Positions 1-8,088 of a stretch of 64,000 nt of DNA are shown here, in pieces. Position 1 is the first letter of the stretch; each line of letters starts with the position of its first letter. The stretch covers positions 1 to 64,000 of the forward strand of contig NZ_AGFF01000014.1 in the NCBI RefSeq assembly GCF_000226215.1. The letters run 5' to 3'. Both the position numbers and the translations under genes were made by a program. The notes below the pieces were generated by a model, which ran no database searches, was not told where the DNA came from, and saw only the letters and a program-made list of their open reading frames with translations. The stretch is from Dietzia alimentaria 72. GTDB taxonomy: Bacteria; Actinomycetota; Actinomycetes; Mycobacteriales; Mycobacteriaceae.

Positions 1-66
1 CCACCGACGATGAACTCGCGCGTGTCCCGCGGTACGTGCGCGAGTTCATCGTCGGTGGCAGATTTT
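1..66. repeat. Palindromic dispersed repeat, copy 1
   Basis: Positions 1-21 and 38-58 are perfect inverted copies of each other (21-bp arms, 16-nt spacer), so the segment can fold into a long hairpin. Positions 12-63 recur with the same spacing at 6602-6653: the outer blocks gaactcgcgcgtg and gagttcatcg are identical while the central loop has diverged. The element may continue to the left of the window. It lies beyond the 3' end of the acyl-CoA dehydrogenase gene. Whether it is a REP-like or miniature mobile element cannot be decided from two copies. Confidence 0.6.
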
Positions 67-110
67 GGGCGGGGCGCTGGGTGGGCGGGGCGCTGGGTGG
101 GCGGGGCGCT
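67..110. repeat. 16-bp tandem repeat, about 2.75 copies
   Basis: The unit gggcggggcgctgggt is repeated head to tail at 67-82, 83-98 and, truncated, 99-110. It lies between the palindromic element and the hairpin downstream of the acyl-CoA dehydrogenase. No function is evident. Confidence 0.75.
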
Positions 111-135
111 AGCGAGCGGCGGGGAGTCCTGAAAT

Positions 136-178
136 GCAGCGAATCCGCCACCCATTGAACGGGTGGCGGATTCGCTGC
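136..178 (-). terminator. Hairpin terminator of the acyl-CoA dehydrogenase gene
   Basis: An 18-bp perfect stem (136-153 with 161-178) encloses a 7-nt loop 42 nt beyond the stop codon of the minus-strand gene. It has no clear U tract, which is common for actinobacterial terminators. Confidence 0.6.
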
Positions 179-219
179 GGGTGCCGCGAGGCAGATGCGG
201 TGTCAGATCCCGGGGAGGA

Positions 220-2058
220 TCAGAACGCCGCTTCGTCCAGCTCCATCAGATCGTTGCCGAGGCCGGCGACGATACCGCGGGTGGCGGTGATCAGCGGCAG
301 TTCGTTCTTCGCGAACCAGCTGGCAGCCGCGATCTTGCCCTCGTAGAAGGCCTTGTCGTCGTCGGATGCACCGTCGAGCGCACCGATCGCGACCTCGGCG
401 CCGACCAGCAGGCGCCAGCCCATGACCAGGTCGCCGAACGCCATCAGTAGGCGGACCGACGCCAGGCCGATGGTGTACAGACGCTTGGGATCCTCCTGCG
501 CGGCCATCAGGTGCTCGAAGCAGAGCCCGATGATGGCCTCGACGTCGCCCATCGCGGTGGCCAAGTGCTCGCGCTCGGTGGCCAGCCGGCCGTTCGAGGC
601 GTCGTTCTCGAGGAACTGCTTGATCTGCGCCGACAGGTGGCCCACGGCGGTGCCGCGGTCGCGGGCGATCTTCCGGAAGAAGAAGTCCTGCGCCTGGATG
701 GCAGTGGTGCCCTCGTAGAGCGAGTCGATCTTCGCATCGCGGATGTACTGCTCGATGGGGTAGTCCTGCAGGAAGCCCGAGCCACCGAAGGTCTGCAGCG
801 ACTCGGTGAGCAACTCGTAGGCGCGCTCGGAGCCGACGCCCTTGACGATCGGCAGGAGCAGGTCGTTCACGCGGTGCGCGAGCTCGGCGTCGGCGCCGGA
901 GACACGCTTGGCGACTTCCTCGTTCTGGTGGGCTGCGGTGTACATGTACACCGAGCGCAGACCTTCGGCGAACGCCTTCTGCCGGATAAGCGCGCGGCGC
1001 ACGTCCGGGTGATGGGTGATCGAGACGCGCGGGGCGTTCTTGTCCGCCATCTCGGCCATGTCGCCGCCCTGGATGCGCTCCTTGGCGAACTCCAGCGCGT
1101 TGAGGTAGCCGGTGGAAAGTGTGGAAATGGCCTTGGTGCCCACCATCATGCGGGCGTGCTCGATCACGTCGAACATCTGACGGATGCCCTGATTGAGCTC
1201 ATTGCCGCCGACCATCCAGCCCTTGGCGGGGACGCCGTGACCACCGAAGGTGACCTCACACGTGGTGGAGACCTTGAGTCCCATCTTGTGCTCGACGCCG
1301 GTGACGAACACGCCGTTGCGCTCGCCCATCTCATTGGTTTCGAAGTCGAAGTGGAACTTCGGTACGAAGAACAGGGACAGGCCCTTGGTGCCCGGCCCGG
1401 CGCCCTCGGGGCGGGCCAGAACCAGGTGGAAGATGTTCTCGAACATGTCGTCCGAGTCAGCCGAGGTGATGAACCGCTTGACGCCCTCGATGTGCCAGGT
1501 GCCGTCTTCCTGCTCGACGGCCTTGGTGCGGCCGGCGCCGACGTCCGAACCGGCGTCGGGCTCGGTGAGGACCATGGTGGAACCCCAGCCGCGCTCGACG
1601 CAGGTGGCGGCCCACTTCTTCTGCTCCTCGGTGCCGTTCTCGTACAGCACGCCGGCGAACGCCGGGCCGGCACCGTACATGAAGGCGGCAGGGTTGGCAC
1701 CGAGCATCATCTCGCTGACGGCCCACACAAGGGTGTTCGGGGCGGGCATGCCGCCGAGGTCCTCAGGCAGGCCCATCGACCAGTAGCCGGCGTCGAACCA
1801 CGCGCGGAACGACTTCTTGAAATCCTCGGGGATCGAGACCGAGTGGGTCTCCGGGTCGAAGACCGGCGGGTTACGGTCTGCGGAGGCGAAGGACTCGGCG
1901 ACCGGTCCCTCGGTGAGCGTGGCAACTTCCGCGAGGATGCCCTTGGCCGTGTCGGTGTCGAGGTCGCCGAACTCGCCGGCGTCGAGTGCCTCGTTGATGC
2001 CGAGAACCTCGAACAGGTTGAACTCGAGATCGCGGACGTTGCTCTTGTAGTGACCCAT
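220..2058 (-). CDS. fadE5: Acyl-CoA dehydrogenase, FadE5 type
   Basis: This FAD-dependent enzyme catalyses the first, alpha-beta dehydrogenation step of fatty acyl-CoA beta-oxidation in the cytosol. The 612-residue length matches the large FadE5 subfamily (611 residues in M. tuberculosis as remembered) rather than the usual 380-400. An N-terminal helical extension precedes the dehydrogenase core; the flavin/substrate loop TEPDAGSDV is at residues 165-173, and the segment [11 protein letters not shown] followed by LYEGTT near residues 446-452 carries the probable catalytic Glu449. An extra C-terminal domain follows. The start is the ATG giving MGHYKSNV. The gene stands alone, divergent from the coiled-coil gene at 2279 across a 220-nt gap that must hold both promoters. 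Family assignment is firm; the chain-length preference is not visible. Confidence 0.93.
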   Translation of the reverse strand: MGHYKSNVRDLEFNLFEVLGINEALDAGEFGDLDTDTAKGILAEVATLTEGPVAESFASADRNPPVFDPETHSVSIPEDFKKSFRAWFDAGYWSMGLPEDLGGMPAPNTLVWAVSEMMLGANPAAFMYGAGPAFAGVLYENGTEEQKKWAATCVERGWGSTMVLTEPDAGSDVGAGRTKAVEQEDGTWHIEGVKRFITSADSDDMFENIFHLVLARPEGAGPGTKGLSLFFVPKFHFDFETNEMGERNGVFVTGVEHKMGLKVSTTCEVTFGGHGVPAKGWMVGGNELNQGIRQMFDVIEHARMMVGTKAISTLSTGYLNALEFAKERIQGGDMAEMADKNAPRVSITHHPDVRRALIRQKAFAEGLRSVYMYTAAHQNEEVAKRVSGADAELAHRVNDLLLPIVKGVGSERAYELLTESLQTFGGSGFLQDYPIEQYIRDAKIDSLYEGTTAIQAQDFFFRKIARDRGTAVGHLSAQIKQFLENDASNGRLATEREHLATAMGDVEAIIGLCFEHLMAAQEDPKRLYTIGLASVRLLMAFGDLVMGWRLLVGAEVAIGALDGASDDDKAFYEGKIAAASWFAKNELPLITATRGIVAGLGNDLMELDEAAF

Positions 2059-2278
2059 GACGGTCTTCTCCGATCGGAGTGAGGTGTCGTTGCTGTGTGA
2101 TTGTCGACGAGAAGGACTCGGTATCAGTGGACACCGAACCTACTCGCCGGTAACAAGACAGATGTTAGTGCGTCGTCAGCGAACAGTCCAAGGTGAGGAA
2201 GGCTTCTGATTTGCGGACGTGGGAACTCGGACGATCGGAACGTCCCTCCGGTCCCACGACGTGGGGCATCATCTGAGT

Positions 2279-3463
2279 ATGTCTGATCTTCAGCCGCGGT
2301 TCCCCGGGCCGTCATCCTTCATGGACGCCGCGACCCGATTCATCGAGTGGGAACTACGGGTCTCGCGGTACATGCTGTCGATCCCGGCCCGCATCGCGCT
2401 CCTGTTGGAAGACGCCGAGCTGATCATTCTCCGGATGAACGCGATCATCGAGAACGTCGAGCGTGCGCTCCTGGCGGTCGACCAGATCATCCTGGCTGCG
2501 GCGAAGTCGTTGGACGAGGTCGACGACTCCCTCGCCCGTGTCGGCGGAGTGCTCAGCCGCGCGGATGTCGCGGTGAGTTCGGCCGAGGTGATCGTCGCCC
2601 GCGTCGAGACGGCGGTGGATACGGTCGAGCCGGTGATCGACCGGGTGGAGCCCCTCGTCGGTCGTGTGGAGGCCGTCGCGGGCACCGCCGAGGGGCTGGT
2701 CGTGCGCGTGGATGCGGCTGTCGGTGACGTAGAGCAGTTGGTCGGACGGCTGGGGGTGGCTGTAGGCGACGCGGAGGGGCTCGTCGTGCGGGTCGATTCG
2801 GCGGTGGGCGACGCCGAGGGGCTCGTGCTTCGCGTCGGGTCCGCCGTGGGCGACGCGGAAGAGTTGGTGCTCCGCGTGGGTTCAACTGTCGGAGACGCCC
2901 AGGAACTCGTGCGACTGGTCCAGACAACGGTCGGAGATGCTGAGGAACTGGTCCTCCGCGTGGACTCCGCCGTTGATGACGCGGAAGGTTTGATCCTGCG
3001 CGTCGACTCGACTGTCGGGGAGGCAGAGGGGCTCGTCACGAGGGTGGCGCCTGTCGTGGAGTTCGTGGAATCGACCATCGCGCAGGTCCAACCGGTCCTG
3101 GAGGCCCTGCTGCTCGAGGAGGGTGTCCGGACCGAGCAGGCGAAGGTCATCGCTTCCCGGGTCACCGAACTACTGGTGGTGGCGGACGACGTAGCCACCA
3201 AGCTCATGACGATCGTGGGCCGAGTTGCCGACACGGTGGCCGCGGATGATCTCGAGGCGGTCCTCGAAGTGATCGACCATCTGCCGGCAATCGTCCAGGC
3301 AGTGGAACGGGATGTGCTGCCGATAGTCAGGTCGCTCGACTCCGTGGGGCCCGAGGTGTCCGAGATTCTGGTGGTGGCCAACAACTGCCTCGAGGCCCTG
3401 AACGGCATCCCGGGTTTCCAGATGCTCCGGCGGCGTGGAGGGGATAACGGCAAGCTGAGCTAA
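2279..3463 (+). CDS. Coiled-coil protein of 14-residue tandem repeats, unknown function
   Basis: The 394-residue protein has no signal peptide and no membrane segment that I can defend. Its centre, residues about 144-255, is eight uninterrupted 14-residue repeats of the type V-D-S-A-V-G-D-A-E-G-L-V-L-R, encoded by 42-bp units at 2708-3043. More degenerate repeats of the same spacing flank them on both sides. Fourteen residues are two heptads, with Val/Leu at hydrophobic positions and Asp/Glu/Arg elsewhere, so a long amphipathic helix or helical bundle is expected, similar in principle to apolipoprotein-like or filament proteins. I prefer the ATG at 2279 (MSDLQPRFPG) over an in-frame upstream start at 2219 because the latter lacks a ribosome site and adds an atypical leader; no strong Shine-Dalgarno is visible for either. 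A hairpin terminator at 3488 closes the unit. Function is unknown. Confidence 0.8.
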   Translation: MSDLQPRFPGPSSFMDAATRFIEWELRVSRYMLSIPARIALLLEDAELIILRMNAIIENVERALLAVDQIILAAAKSLDEVDDSLARVGGVLSRADVAVSSAEVIVARVETAVDTVEPVIDRVEPLVGRVEAVAGTAEGLVVRVDAAVGDVEQLVGRLGVAVGDAEGLVVRVDSAVGDAEGLVLRVGSAVGDAEELVLRVGSTVGDAQELVRLVQTTVGDAEELVLRVDSAVDDAEGLILRVDSTVGEAEGLVTRVAPVVEFVESTIAQVQPVLEALLLEEGVRTEQAKVIASRVTELLVVADDVATKLMTIVGRVADTVAADDLEAVLEVIDHLPAIVQAVERDVLPIVRSLDSVGPEVSEILVVANNCLEALNGIPGFQMLRRRGGDNGKLS

Positions 3464-3487
3464 CTTGCCGGCCGCAAGTCGAGAAAA

Positions 3488-3530
3488 GCGAAGTCCCTGC
3501 TCGCCGCGGTGCGGTGGGCAGGGACTTCGC
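3488..3530. terminator. Bidirectional hairpin terminator
   Basis: A 13-bp perfect stem (3488-3500 with 3518-3530) lies 24 nt after the stop of the coiled-coil gene and 5 nt beyond the 3' end of the oppositely oriented tRNA-Gly, so it can end transcripts from both sides. Confidence 0.75.
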
Positions 3531-3535
3531 ATCTG

Positions 3536-3606
3536 AGCCGATGACGGGAATCGAACCCGCGCTGTCTGCTTGGGAAGCAGAAGTTCTACCATTGAACTAC
3601 ATCGGC
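3536..3606 (-). tRNA. tRNA-Gly (anticodon CCC)
   Basis: Read on the minus strand, the 7-bp acceptor stem GCCGATG pairs with CATCGGC. The D arm contains AGTTCAATGGTAGAAC, the anticodon stem TCTGC/GCAGA encloses the loop TTCCCAA with anticodon CCC, and the T arm reads GCGGGTTCGATTCCCGT. The discriminator base is U, as expected for glycine. The CCA end is not encoded. The hairpin terminator follows directly. Confidence 0.96.
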
Positions 3607-3688
3607 AGTGCCTGCTGGAGGCCGGTTCAGATTAGCACGCGGCGTATCCGGCGAGGCGGCGGCGGGGCCTTCTATGGGCGCGCCGGAG

Positions 3689-3943
3689 TCACTTGCCGGA
3701 GCTCTTGCGTTTGGCGCTGGTGGTCATCGGCCGCTTGCGCTGGTTGAGCGAAGCGCGGGGCACGAAGCCGAATCCGACGCCGCCGATCACCGCCACCGCG
3801 ATGGCCCCGATGATCCACGGCGTGGGTGCGCCGCCGCCGGTGATTCCCATGACCACGATGAGTACGGCCAGTCCGACGCACACCCATGACCACTGGGTCC
3901 AGCGCCAGATGTACTTCGAGGGCTCTTCCCTGAACTCGTCCAT
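3689..3943 (-). CDS. Small two-TM membrane protein, unknown function
   Basis: The predicted 84-residue protein starts MDEFREEPSKYIWRW, has two hydrophobic segments (about residues 15-32 and 38-56) separated by a short Gly/Pro-rich turn, and ends in a strongly basic tail (KRPMTTSAKRKSSGK). Both termini should lie in the cytoplasm. In-frame upstream ATGs at 3979 and 4069 are possible; the 3979 start has a GGAAG sequence upstream, so 12 extra residues cannot be excluded. The gene is divergent from the DUF2470 gene at 4125. I do not recognise the family; it looks like a conserved small actinobacterial membrane protein. Confidence 0.65.
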   Translation of the reverse strand: MDEFREEPSKYIWRWTQWSWVCVGLAVLIVVMGITGGGAPTPWIIGAIAVAVIGGVGFGFVPRASLNQRKRPMTTSAKRKSSGK

Positions 3944-4124
3944 GTGCCCATTTGACCACGTCAGCCGGGTGTGGCGCATATCCGTGGCCACTTCCGGGGC
4001 CCCACCGGCTCCTCGCGGAACGTTGATGTGTCCAGTTTCACGCACCCGGATGTTACTGGCGGGTAGCAATTCGGTCGTCGCGGGGGCTTAATGAAGAGGA
4101 CAGTCCGTTTTGTGGAGGTGCGTG

Positions 4125-4940
4125 ATGGACAACGTGATGGATTCCGTGGTCGAGCGACCGGTCGCCGAGCGTGTGCGCACTGTGCTGGCGCGCGGTGCAG
4201 CCGGATCCATGGAGACGGGGATGCTCAGGCGTCCGCTCAGGTCGGCGCGGGTCCGTGACGACGGCACGGTCGTCCTGGTTGTGGATGTGAGCGGCATGTC
4301 CCGCGAGGCCGGTGACGCCGCCCGGGTCGCGTCCGTCGGAGCCGCGGCCGCCATCGAGATCGTGGACTCTGTCTGCACCGGACGATGCCGCGGGTCGGCA
4401 CCGCGCCCGTCGTTCGCCCTGGACGGGCGCCGGCCGGGAGGTGCCGGACAGTGCGACGACGAGTGCGTCGTGGCCCGCGGGATCGTCACCCTCTCCGGGA
4501 TCGTGACCGCGTCGTCCGAGGCGCGCCCGCGCAGGCTGGTCGCCGCAGACGGTGTCGGGGCAGGCCGGGAAGGGGAGGGGCCCTCTCTGCGGTTGAGCGA
4601 GCTGCAGCCGCTCGAGATCACCTACGTCTCCGCTGACGGGGTGCACATGATCCCCCGTGCCGAACTGGCCGCCGCAGGGGTCGATCTGATCGGGGTGGAC
4701 GAGCAGGCGTGGCTCCGGCGCCTGGCCTCCGATCCGGGCCTCGCGAGCCGTCTGGCACTGCGTGCAGGCCAGCAGATCGCGGGTACCGATCCGTGGGTCG
4801 TGGGCCTGGACCGGTGCGGTGTGGATCTGGCGATCGATTTCGTGGGAGGGGGTTTCCGCGAAACCGTTCGACTGCCGTTCTCGCAGGCCTGTCGCGATTC
4901 CGAGGATGTCACGCGCGAGCTCGCCGCCCTGTCTGGGTAG
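4125..4940 (+). CDS. DUF2470-type protein, first of a pair
   Basis: The 271-residue cytoplasmic protein ends in a DUF2470-like module (about residues 175-270), a domain found at the C terminus of HugZ/PPOX-like haem-handling proteins. The C-terminal half resembles the protein encoded at 5154: both have the pattern W-L-x8-RLALR, then V-G-x-D-R-x-GVDL and RLPF-x-x-AC. The N-terminal half here is distinctive in having four cysteines as two CxxxC pairs (C84, C88, C110, C114) that could bind metal; the paralogue lacks this arrangement. The ATG at 4125 is chosen because GGAGG lies about 8 nt upstream. No iron box precedes this copy; the one at 5034 is downstream. The link to iron or haem is an inference from the family and the neighbouring operator. 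Confidence 0.75.
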   Translation: MDNVMDSVVERPVAERVRTVLARGAAGSMETGMLRRPLRSARVRDDGTVVLVVDVSGMSREAGDAARVASVGAAAAIEIVDSVCTGRCRGSAPRPSFALDGRRPGGAGQCDDECVVARGIVTLSGIVTASSEARPRRLVAADGVGAGREGEGPSLRLSELQPLEITYVSADGVHMIPRAELAAAGVDLIGVDEQAWLRRLASDPGLASRLALRAGQQIAGTDPWVVGLDRCGVDLAIDFVGGGFRETVRLPFSQACRDSEDVTRELAALSG

Positions 4941-5033
4941 GCCGTCGGCGAAGGTTGGCAGGGGCCGTCACTGAGTCTCGTTCCCTGACTACCGGGATGC
5001 GCCGCGGAAAATATTCCCGAAATCACTTGCGCT

Positions 5034-5052
5034 TGAGGTAAGCCTTACCTAA
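5034..5052 (+). promoter_or_regulatory. IdeR/DtxR-type iron box before the second DUF2470 gene
   Basis: The sequence TGAGGTAAGCCTTACCTAA is nearly palindromic (8 of 9 half-site positions) and matches about 15 of 19 positions of the remembered consensus TTAGGTTAGGCTAACCTAA. It lies 101 nt before the GTG/ATG region of the gene at 5154. Iron-loaded IdeR/DtxR would be expected to repress from here. Confidence 0.8.
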
Positions 5053-5153
5053 GTTTATCGGCGCGGGTAGTCACGTCCCCGCCCCCGGACCGTTCCGGCG
5101 CCAATCCCTGAGGCGCCGGAACGGGTCGGGTACGACGACGAGGGAGAAGGCGA

Positions 5154-5984
5154 ATGCGAGCACTAGTGGGGCCCGTCCCCGAACCGGCCGAGCGGGCGAG
5201 TTCAGCCCTCCGCCGCTGCCCCACCGGCACGGTCGAACTCGATGGCAGGCCCGCGTTCCATTCCGCTGGAGACAATCCAGCCGTCGCGAATCCTGCTTTC
5301 GGCCATCCCGCGATCACAACCTCGGTGCAGTTGGTGCACCAGGTCCCAGACACCGCCGACCTCTGGATGGCGCTCCCGATCGCGGACGCTGCCACGATTC
5401 CGTTCGGCGGCACGCGGGCCCGACTCGAGGTGCTCGACGAGATCACCGGGGGAGCGGCACAGGGCCAGTGTCGTCGTGTCGTCGTCGTCGACGGTCTTCT
5501 CGAGGCTCCCGGAGTGCGCGCACAGCGTCGAGCCGCCGCCGACATCGCCGCTGATCTCCCCGATTCCGTCCTGCTCGGGGTGGGCACCGACATCGCCCTG
5601 GGCCGCCTTCGCGCCGACCGCATCCGCCTCGCCGACCATCACGGCGTGACCGATATCGCTCCGGACGACCTCGCCACCTCCGGCCCCGACCCCTTCACTG
5701 ACCTCGAAGGACACTGGCTCGAGCACCTCAACGACCCGCGCTGCGATGTGGTCCCGCGGATCGCCCTGCGCGTCTGCCGCTGCCTGCCCGCCGAACGGCC
5801 CCTGCTGGTGGGGATCGACCGCGCCGGCGTGGACCTCGAGATCGTTGACCGCGAGGACCGGGTCCACCGCAAGCGGCTGCCGTTCGCCGAAGCGTGCGCC
5901 GACGTGCGCGGACTGGGCACCCAGCTCAGGCTCCTCGCTGGCGACGCACGGTACCCTCTGGATCGTGCTGCTCTCCGACCGTGA
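5154..5984 (+). CDS. DUF2470-type protein, iron-box controlled
   Basis: The 276-residue protein has an N-terminal half with a flavin-reductase/PPOX-like flavour ([20 protein letters not shown]) and a C-terminal DUF2470 module (about residues 180-265). It is a paralogue of the protein at 4125. The ATG at 5154 has GAGAAGG just upstream. Its promoter region holds a strong iron box at 5034-5052, so expression should rise when iron is scarce. Known family members act in haem or iron handling; direct haem degradation is only a suggestion here because the HugZ N-terminal split-barrel is not clearly intact. Its last 20 nt overlap the start of dcd, which implies co-transcription and translational coupling of an otherwise housekeeping gene. 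Confidence 0.75.
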   Translation: MRALVGPVPEPAERASSALRRCPTGTVELDGRPAFHSAGDNPAVANPAFGHPAITTSVQLVHQVPDTADLWMALPIADAATIPFGGTRARLEVLDEITGGAAQGQCRRVVVVDGLLEAPGVRAQRRAAADIAADLPDSVLLGVGTDIALGRLRADRIRLADHHGVTDIAPDDLATSGPDPFTDLEGHWLEHLNDPRCDVVPRIALRVCRCLPAERPLLVGIDRAGVDLEIVDREDRVHRKRLPFAEACADVRGLGTQLRLLAGDARYPLDRAALRP

Positions 5985-6528
5985 CCTCCGTACCGAGCTC
6001 GCCGACGGGCGGCTCATCATCGACCCGCTCGACCCGACGCTCATCCAGCCATCGAGTATCGATGTCCGCCTCGACCGGGTGTTCCGCGTCTTCAACAACT
6101 CGCGCTACACCCACATCGACCCCGCGCAGCAGCAGGACGAGCTGACTGAACTGGTCGAGGTGGCAGATGGCGATCCCTTCGTGCTGCACCCCGGGGAGTT
6201 CGTGCTGGGCGCCACCCTTGAAAGGCTGGGCCTGCCCGACGACCTCGCCGGTCGTCTCGAGGGCAAGTCCTCCCTCGGACGACTCGGCCTGCTCACACAC
6301 TCGACCGCCGGATTCATCGATCCCGGTTTCGACGGCCACATCACGCTCGAGCTGTCGAACGTGGCGAACCTGCCCATCACCCTGTGGCCCGGGATGAAGA
6401 TCGGTCAGCTGTGCCTGTTCCGGCTCTCCAGCCCCGCCGAGAACCCGTACGGCAGCGCATCGATGGGCTCCAAGTATCAGGGACAGCGCGGACCCACGGC
6501 GTCCAAGGCATACCTCAACTTCCAGTGA
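5965..6528 (+). CDS. dcd: dCTP deaminase (probably dUMP-forming)
   Basis: The enzyme deaminates dCTP and, in the bifunctional mycobacterial type, also hydrolyses the product to dUMP, feeding thymidylate synthesis. The 187-residue length fits the family (190 in M. tuberculosis). The signature [11 protein letters not shown] begins at residue 100, followed by [11 protein letters not shown] and HITLEL, which carries the catalytic Glu, and the C-terminal [11 protein letters not shown] closes over the nucleotide. The sequence is nearly identical to the mycobacterial enzyme in these blocks, which supports the bifunctional form. The start is a GTG ([12 protein letters not shown]) inside the end of the DUF2470 gene; this overlap would place dcd under the iron box at 5034 unless it has its own promoter. 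The aminotransferase gene converges on it. Confidence 0.95.
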   Translation: MLLSDRDLRTELADGRLIIDPLDPTLIQPSSIDVRLDRVFRVFNNSRYTHIDPAQQQDELTELVEVADGDPFVLHPGEFVLGATLERLGLPDDLAGRLEGKSSLGRLGLLTHSTAGFIDPGFDGHITLELSNVANLPITLWPGMKIGQLCLFRLSSPAENPYGSASMGSKYQGQRGPTASKAYLNFQ

Positions 6529-6601
6529 GCTGAACTCCCGGCGGGCATCCGCACCCGCAGATGCACTCCCGCCCCCGTGTCGGACAGCCGCCCGTGAGCA
6601 A

Positions 6602-6653
6602 GAACTCGCGCGTGCGCGCCGGCGGTGGCGGGAGTTCATCGATGGTGGCGGAT
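6602..6653. repeat. Dispersed repeat, copy 2
   Basis: This 52-bp segment matches positions 12-63 with identical spacing: gaactcgcgcgtg at its left, gagttcatcg and ggtggcrgat at its right, with a diverged middle. Only a short inverted pair (gaactc/gagttc) remains of the hairpin. It lies between the convergent 3' ends of dcd and alaA. Confidence 0.55.
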
Positions 6654-6663
6654 CTGGCCACCG

Positions 6664-7917
6664 CTACTGCCGGTACGAGCTGAGGAAGTTGCCGATCCGC
6701 TCGATCGCCATGCCCAGATCCCGGCCGGCGGGAAGGGTGACCACCCGGAAGTGGTCGGGATTCGGCCAGTTGAAGCCCGTGCCCTGGGTGACCAGGATCC
6801 GCTCACGCTCCAGCAGGTCGAGGGCGAACTGGCGGTCATCGTGGATCTCGTGGACGTTCGGGTCCAGTTTCGGGAACACGTACAGCGCACCCATGGGCCG
6901 TATACAGCTCACGCCGTGGATCGAGTTGAGCTTTTCCCACGCGATGCCGCGCTGCTCGTGAAGTCGGCCGCCCGGCTCGATGAGCTCGTTGATCGACTGG
7001 TAGCCGCCCAGGGCGACCTGGATCGCGTGCTGCGCCGGAACATTGGGACACAGTCGCGTGGATGCCAGGAGTTCGAGCCCCTCGAGGAACCCCGCCGCGT
7101 GGGCCTTGGGGCCCGTGATCGCGAGCCAGCCCGCCCGGTAGCCGGCCACCCGGTAGGTCTTGGAGAGGCCGTTGAAGGTCAGTACCAGCAGGTCAGGCGC
7201 CAGCGTCGCGATGGAGATGTGCTGCGCCTCGTCATAGACGATCCGGTCGTAGATCTCGTCCGCCAGGATCAGCAGACTGTGCTCGCGGGCCAGGTCCACG
7301 ATCCCCTGCAGCACCTCGCGGGAGTAGACCGCCCCCGTCGGGTTGTTGGGATTGATCACCACGATTGCCTTGGTGCGCGGGGTGATCTTGGACGCGATGT
7401 CCTCCAGCGACGGGTTCCAGTCGTCCTCCTCGTCGCAGAGGTAGTGCACAGGCTTACCGCCGGCGAGCGATGTCATCGCGGTCCAGAGCGGATAGTCCGG
7501 GGCTGGTATCAGGACCTCGTCGCCGTCGTCGAGCAGCGCCTGCATGGTCATGGTGATGAGTTCCGAGACGCCGTTGCCCAGATAGATGTCGTCCACACTG
7601 AGTCGAGGGAAGCCGGGCACCAGTTCGTAACGTGTGAAGATCGCGCGGCGGGCCGACAGTATGCCCTTGGATTCGGAGTAACCCTGCGCGTGCGGGAGCG
7701 CGGCGATCATGTCCCGCATGATCACGTCCGGCGCGTCGAACCCGAACGGAGCCGGGTTGCCAATGTTGAGCTTGAGGATCCGGTGCCCCTCGGACTCGAG
7801 CTGATTGGCTCGAGCCAACACAGGGCCGCGGATCTCGTAGAGGACGTCCTTGAGCTTGGAGGACTGGTCGAGCGTGCGCGGCTGGCGGAGCGAGCGTCCC
7901 GGATTCTCAGGCGTCAT
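6664..7917 (-). CDS. alaA: Alanine-type aminotransferase (PLP, class I)
   Basis: This PLP enzyme is expected to interconvert pyruvate/glutamate and alanine/2-oxoglutarate. The sequence follows E. coli AlaA closely in blocks such as KLNIGNPAPFGFDAPD, GNGVSELI, VPAPDYPLWT-like APDYPLWTAM and INPNNPTGAVYS. The PLP lysine is in FNGLSKTYRVAGYRAGW, near residue 252. M. tuberculosis Rv0337c (annotated aspC) is the positional counterpart, next to the Fe-S reductase Rv0338c as here. I chose the ATG at 7917 (MTPENPGRSL), giving 417 residues; the longer frame adds a basic, low-quality leader. A 17-bp hairpin at 8034 separates it from the upstream reductase gene, so it probably has its own promoter in 7918-8033. 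Confidence 0.92.
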   Translation of the reverse strand: MTPENPGRSLRQPRTLDQSSKLKDVLYEIRGPVLARANQLESEGHRILKLNIGNPAPFGFDAPDVIMRDMIAALPHAQGYSESKGILSARRAIFTRYELVPGFPRLSVDDIYLGNGVSELITMTMQALLDDGDEVLIPAPDYPLWTAMTSLAGGKPVHYLCDEEDDWNPSLEDIASKITPRTKAIVVINPNNPTGAVYSREVLQGIVDLAREHSLLILADEIYDRIVYDEAQHISIATLAPDLLVLTFNGLSKTYRVAGYRAGWLAITGPKAHAAGFLEGLELLASTRLCPNVPAQHAIQVALGGYQSINELIEPGGRLHEQRGIAWEKLNSIHGVSCIRPMGALYVFPKLDPNVHEIHDDRQFALDLLERERILVTQGTGFNWPNPDHFRVVTLPAGRDLGMAIERIGNFLSSYRQ

Positions 7918-8033
7918 ACCTGCCGATTGTGCCACCTCGGGCGCAGTGTCCGGGGTCACCCGTACTTTGCGGCGCGATCGCGAGACCGGCCAGTTGGTCA
8001 CGCCACGCTGGCAGGGATCCTCCGGCGAAATGA

Positions 8034-8073
8034 CCGCGGCCCGTGATCAGAACCTCCTGATCACGGGCCGCGG
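8034..8073 (-). terminator. Hairpin terminator of the Fe-S reductase gene
   Basis: A perfect 17-bp stem (8034-8050 with 8057-8073) with a 6-nt loop begins 16 nt past the stop codon at 8089. No U tract follows. Confidence 0.75.
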
Positions 8074-8088
8074 GCGTGGTGCGTCAAC

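Noticed and set aside
1-58. Replication origin or attachment site at the large palindrome
   Set aside because: No DnaA boxes, integrase or tRNA junction lies beside it, and a partial copy occurs at 6602.
511-2082. Long plus-strand frame opposite the acyl-CoA dehydrogenase
   Set aside because: It is the high-GC complement of a clear enzyme, lacks a ribosome site and has no recognisable motif.
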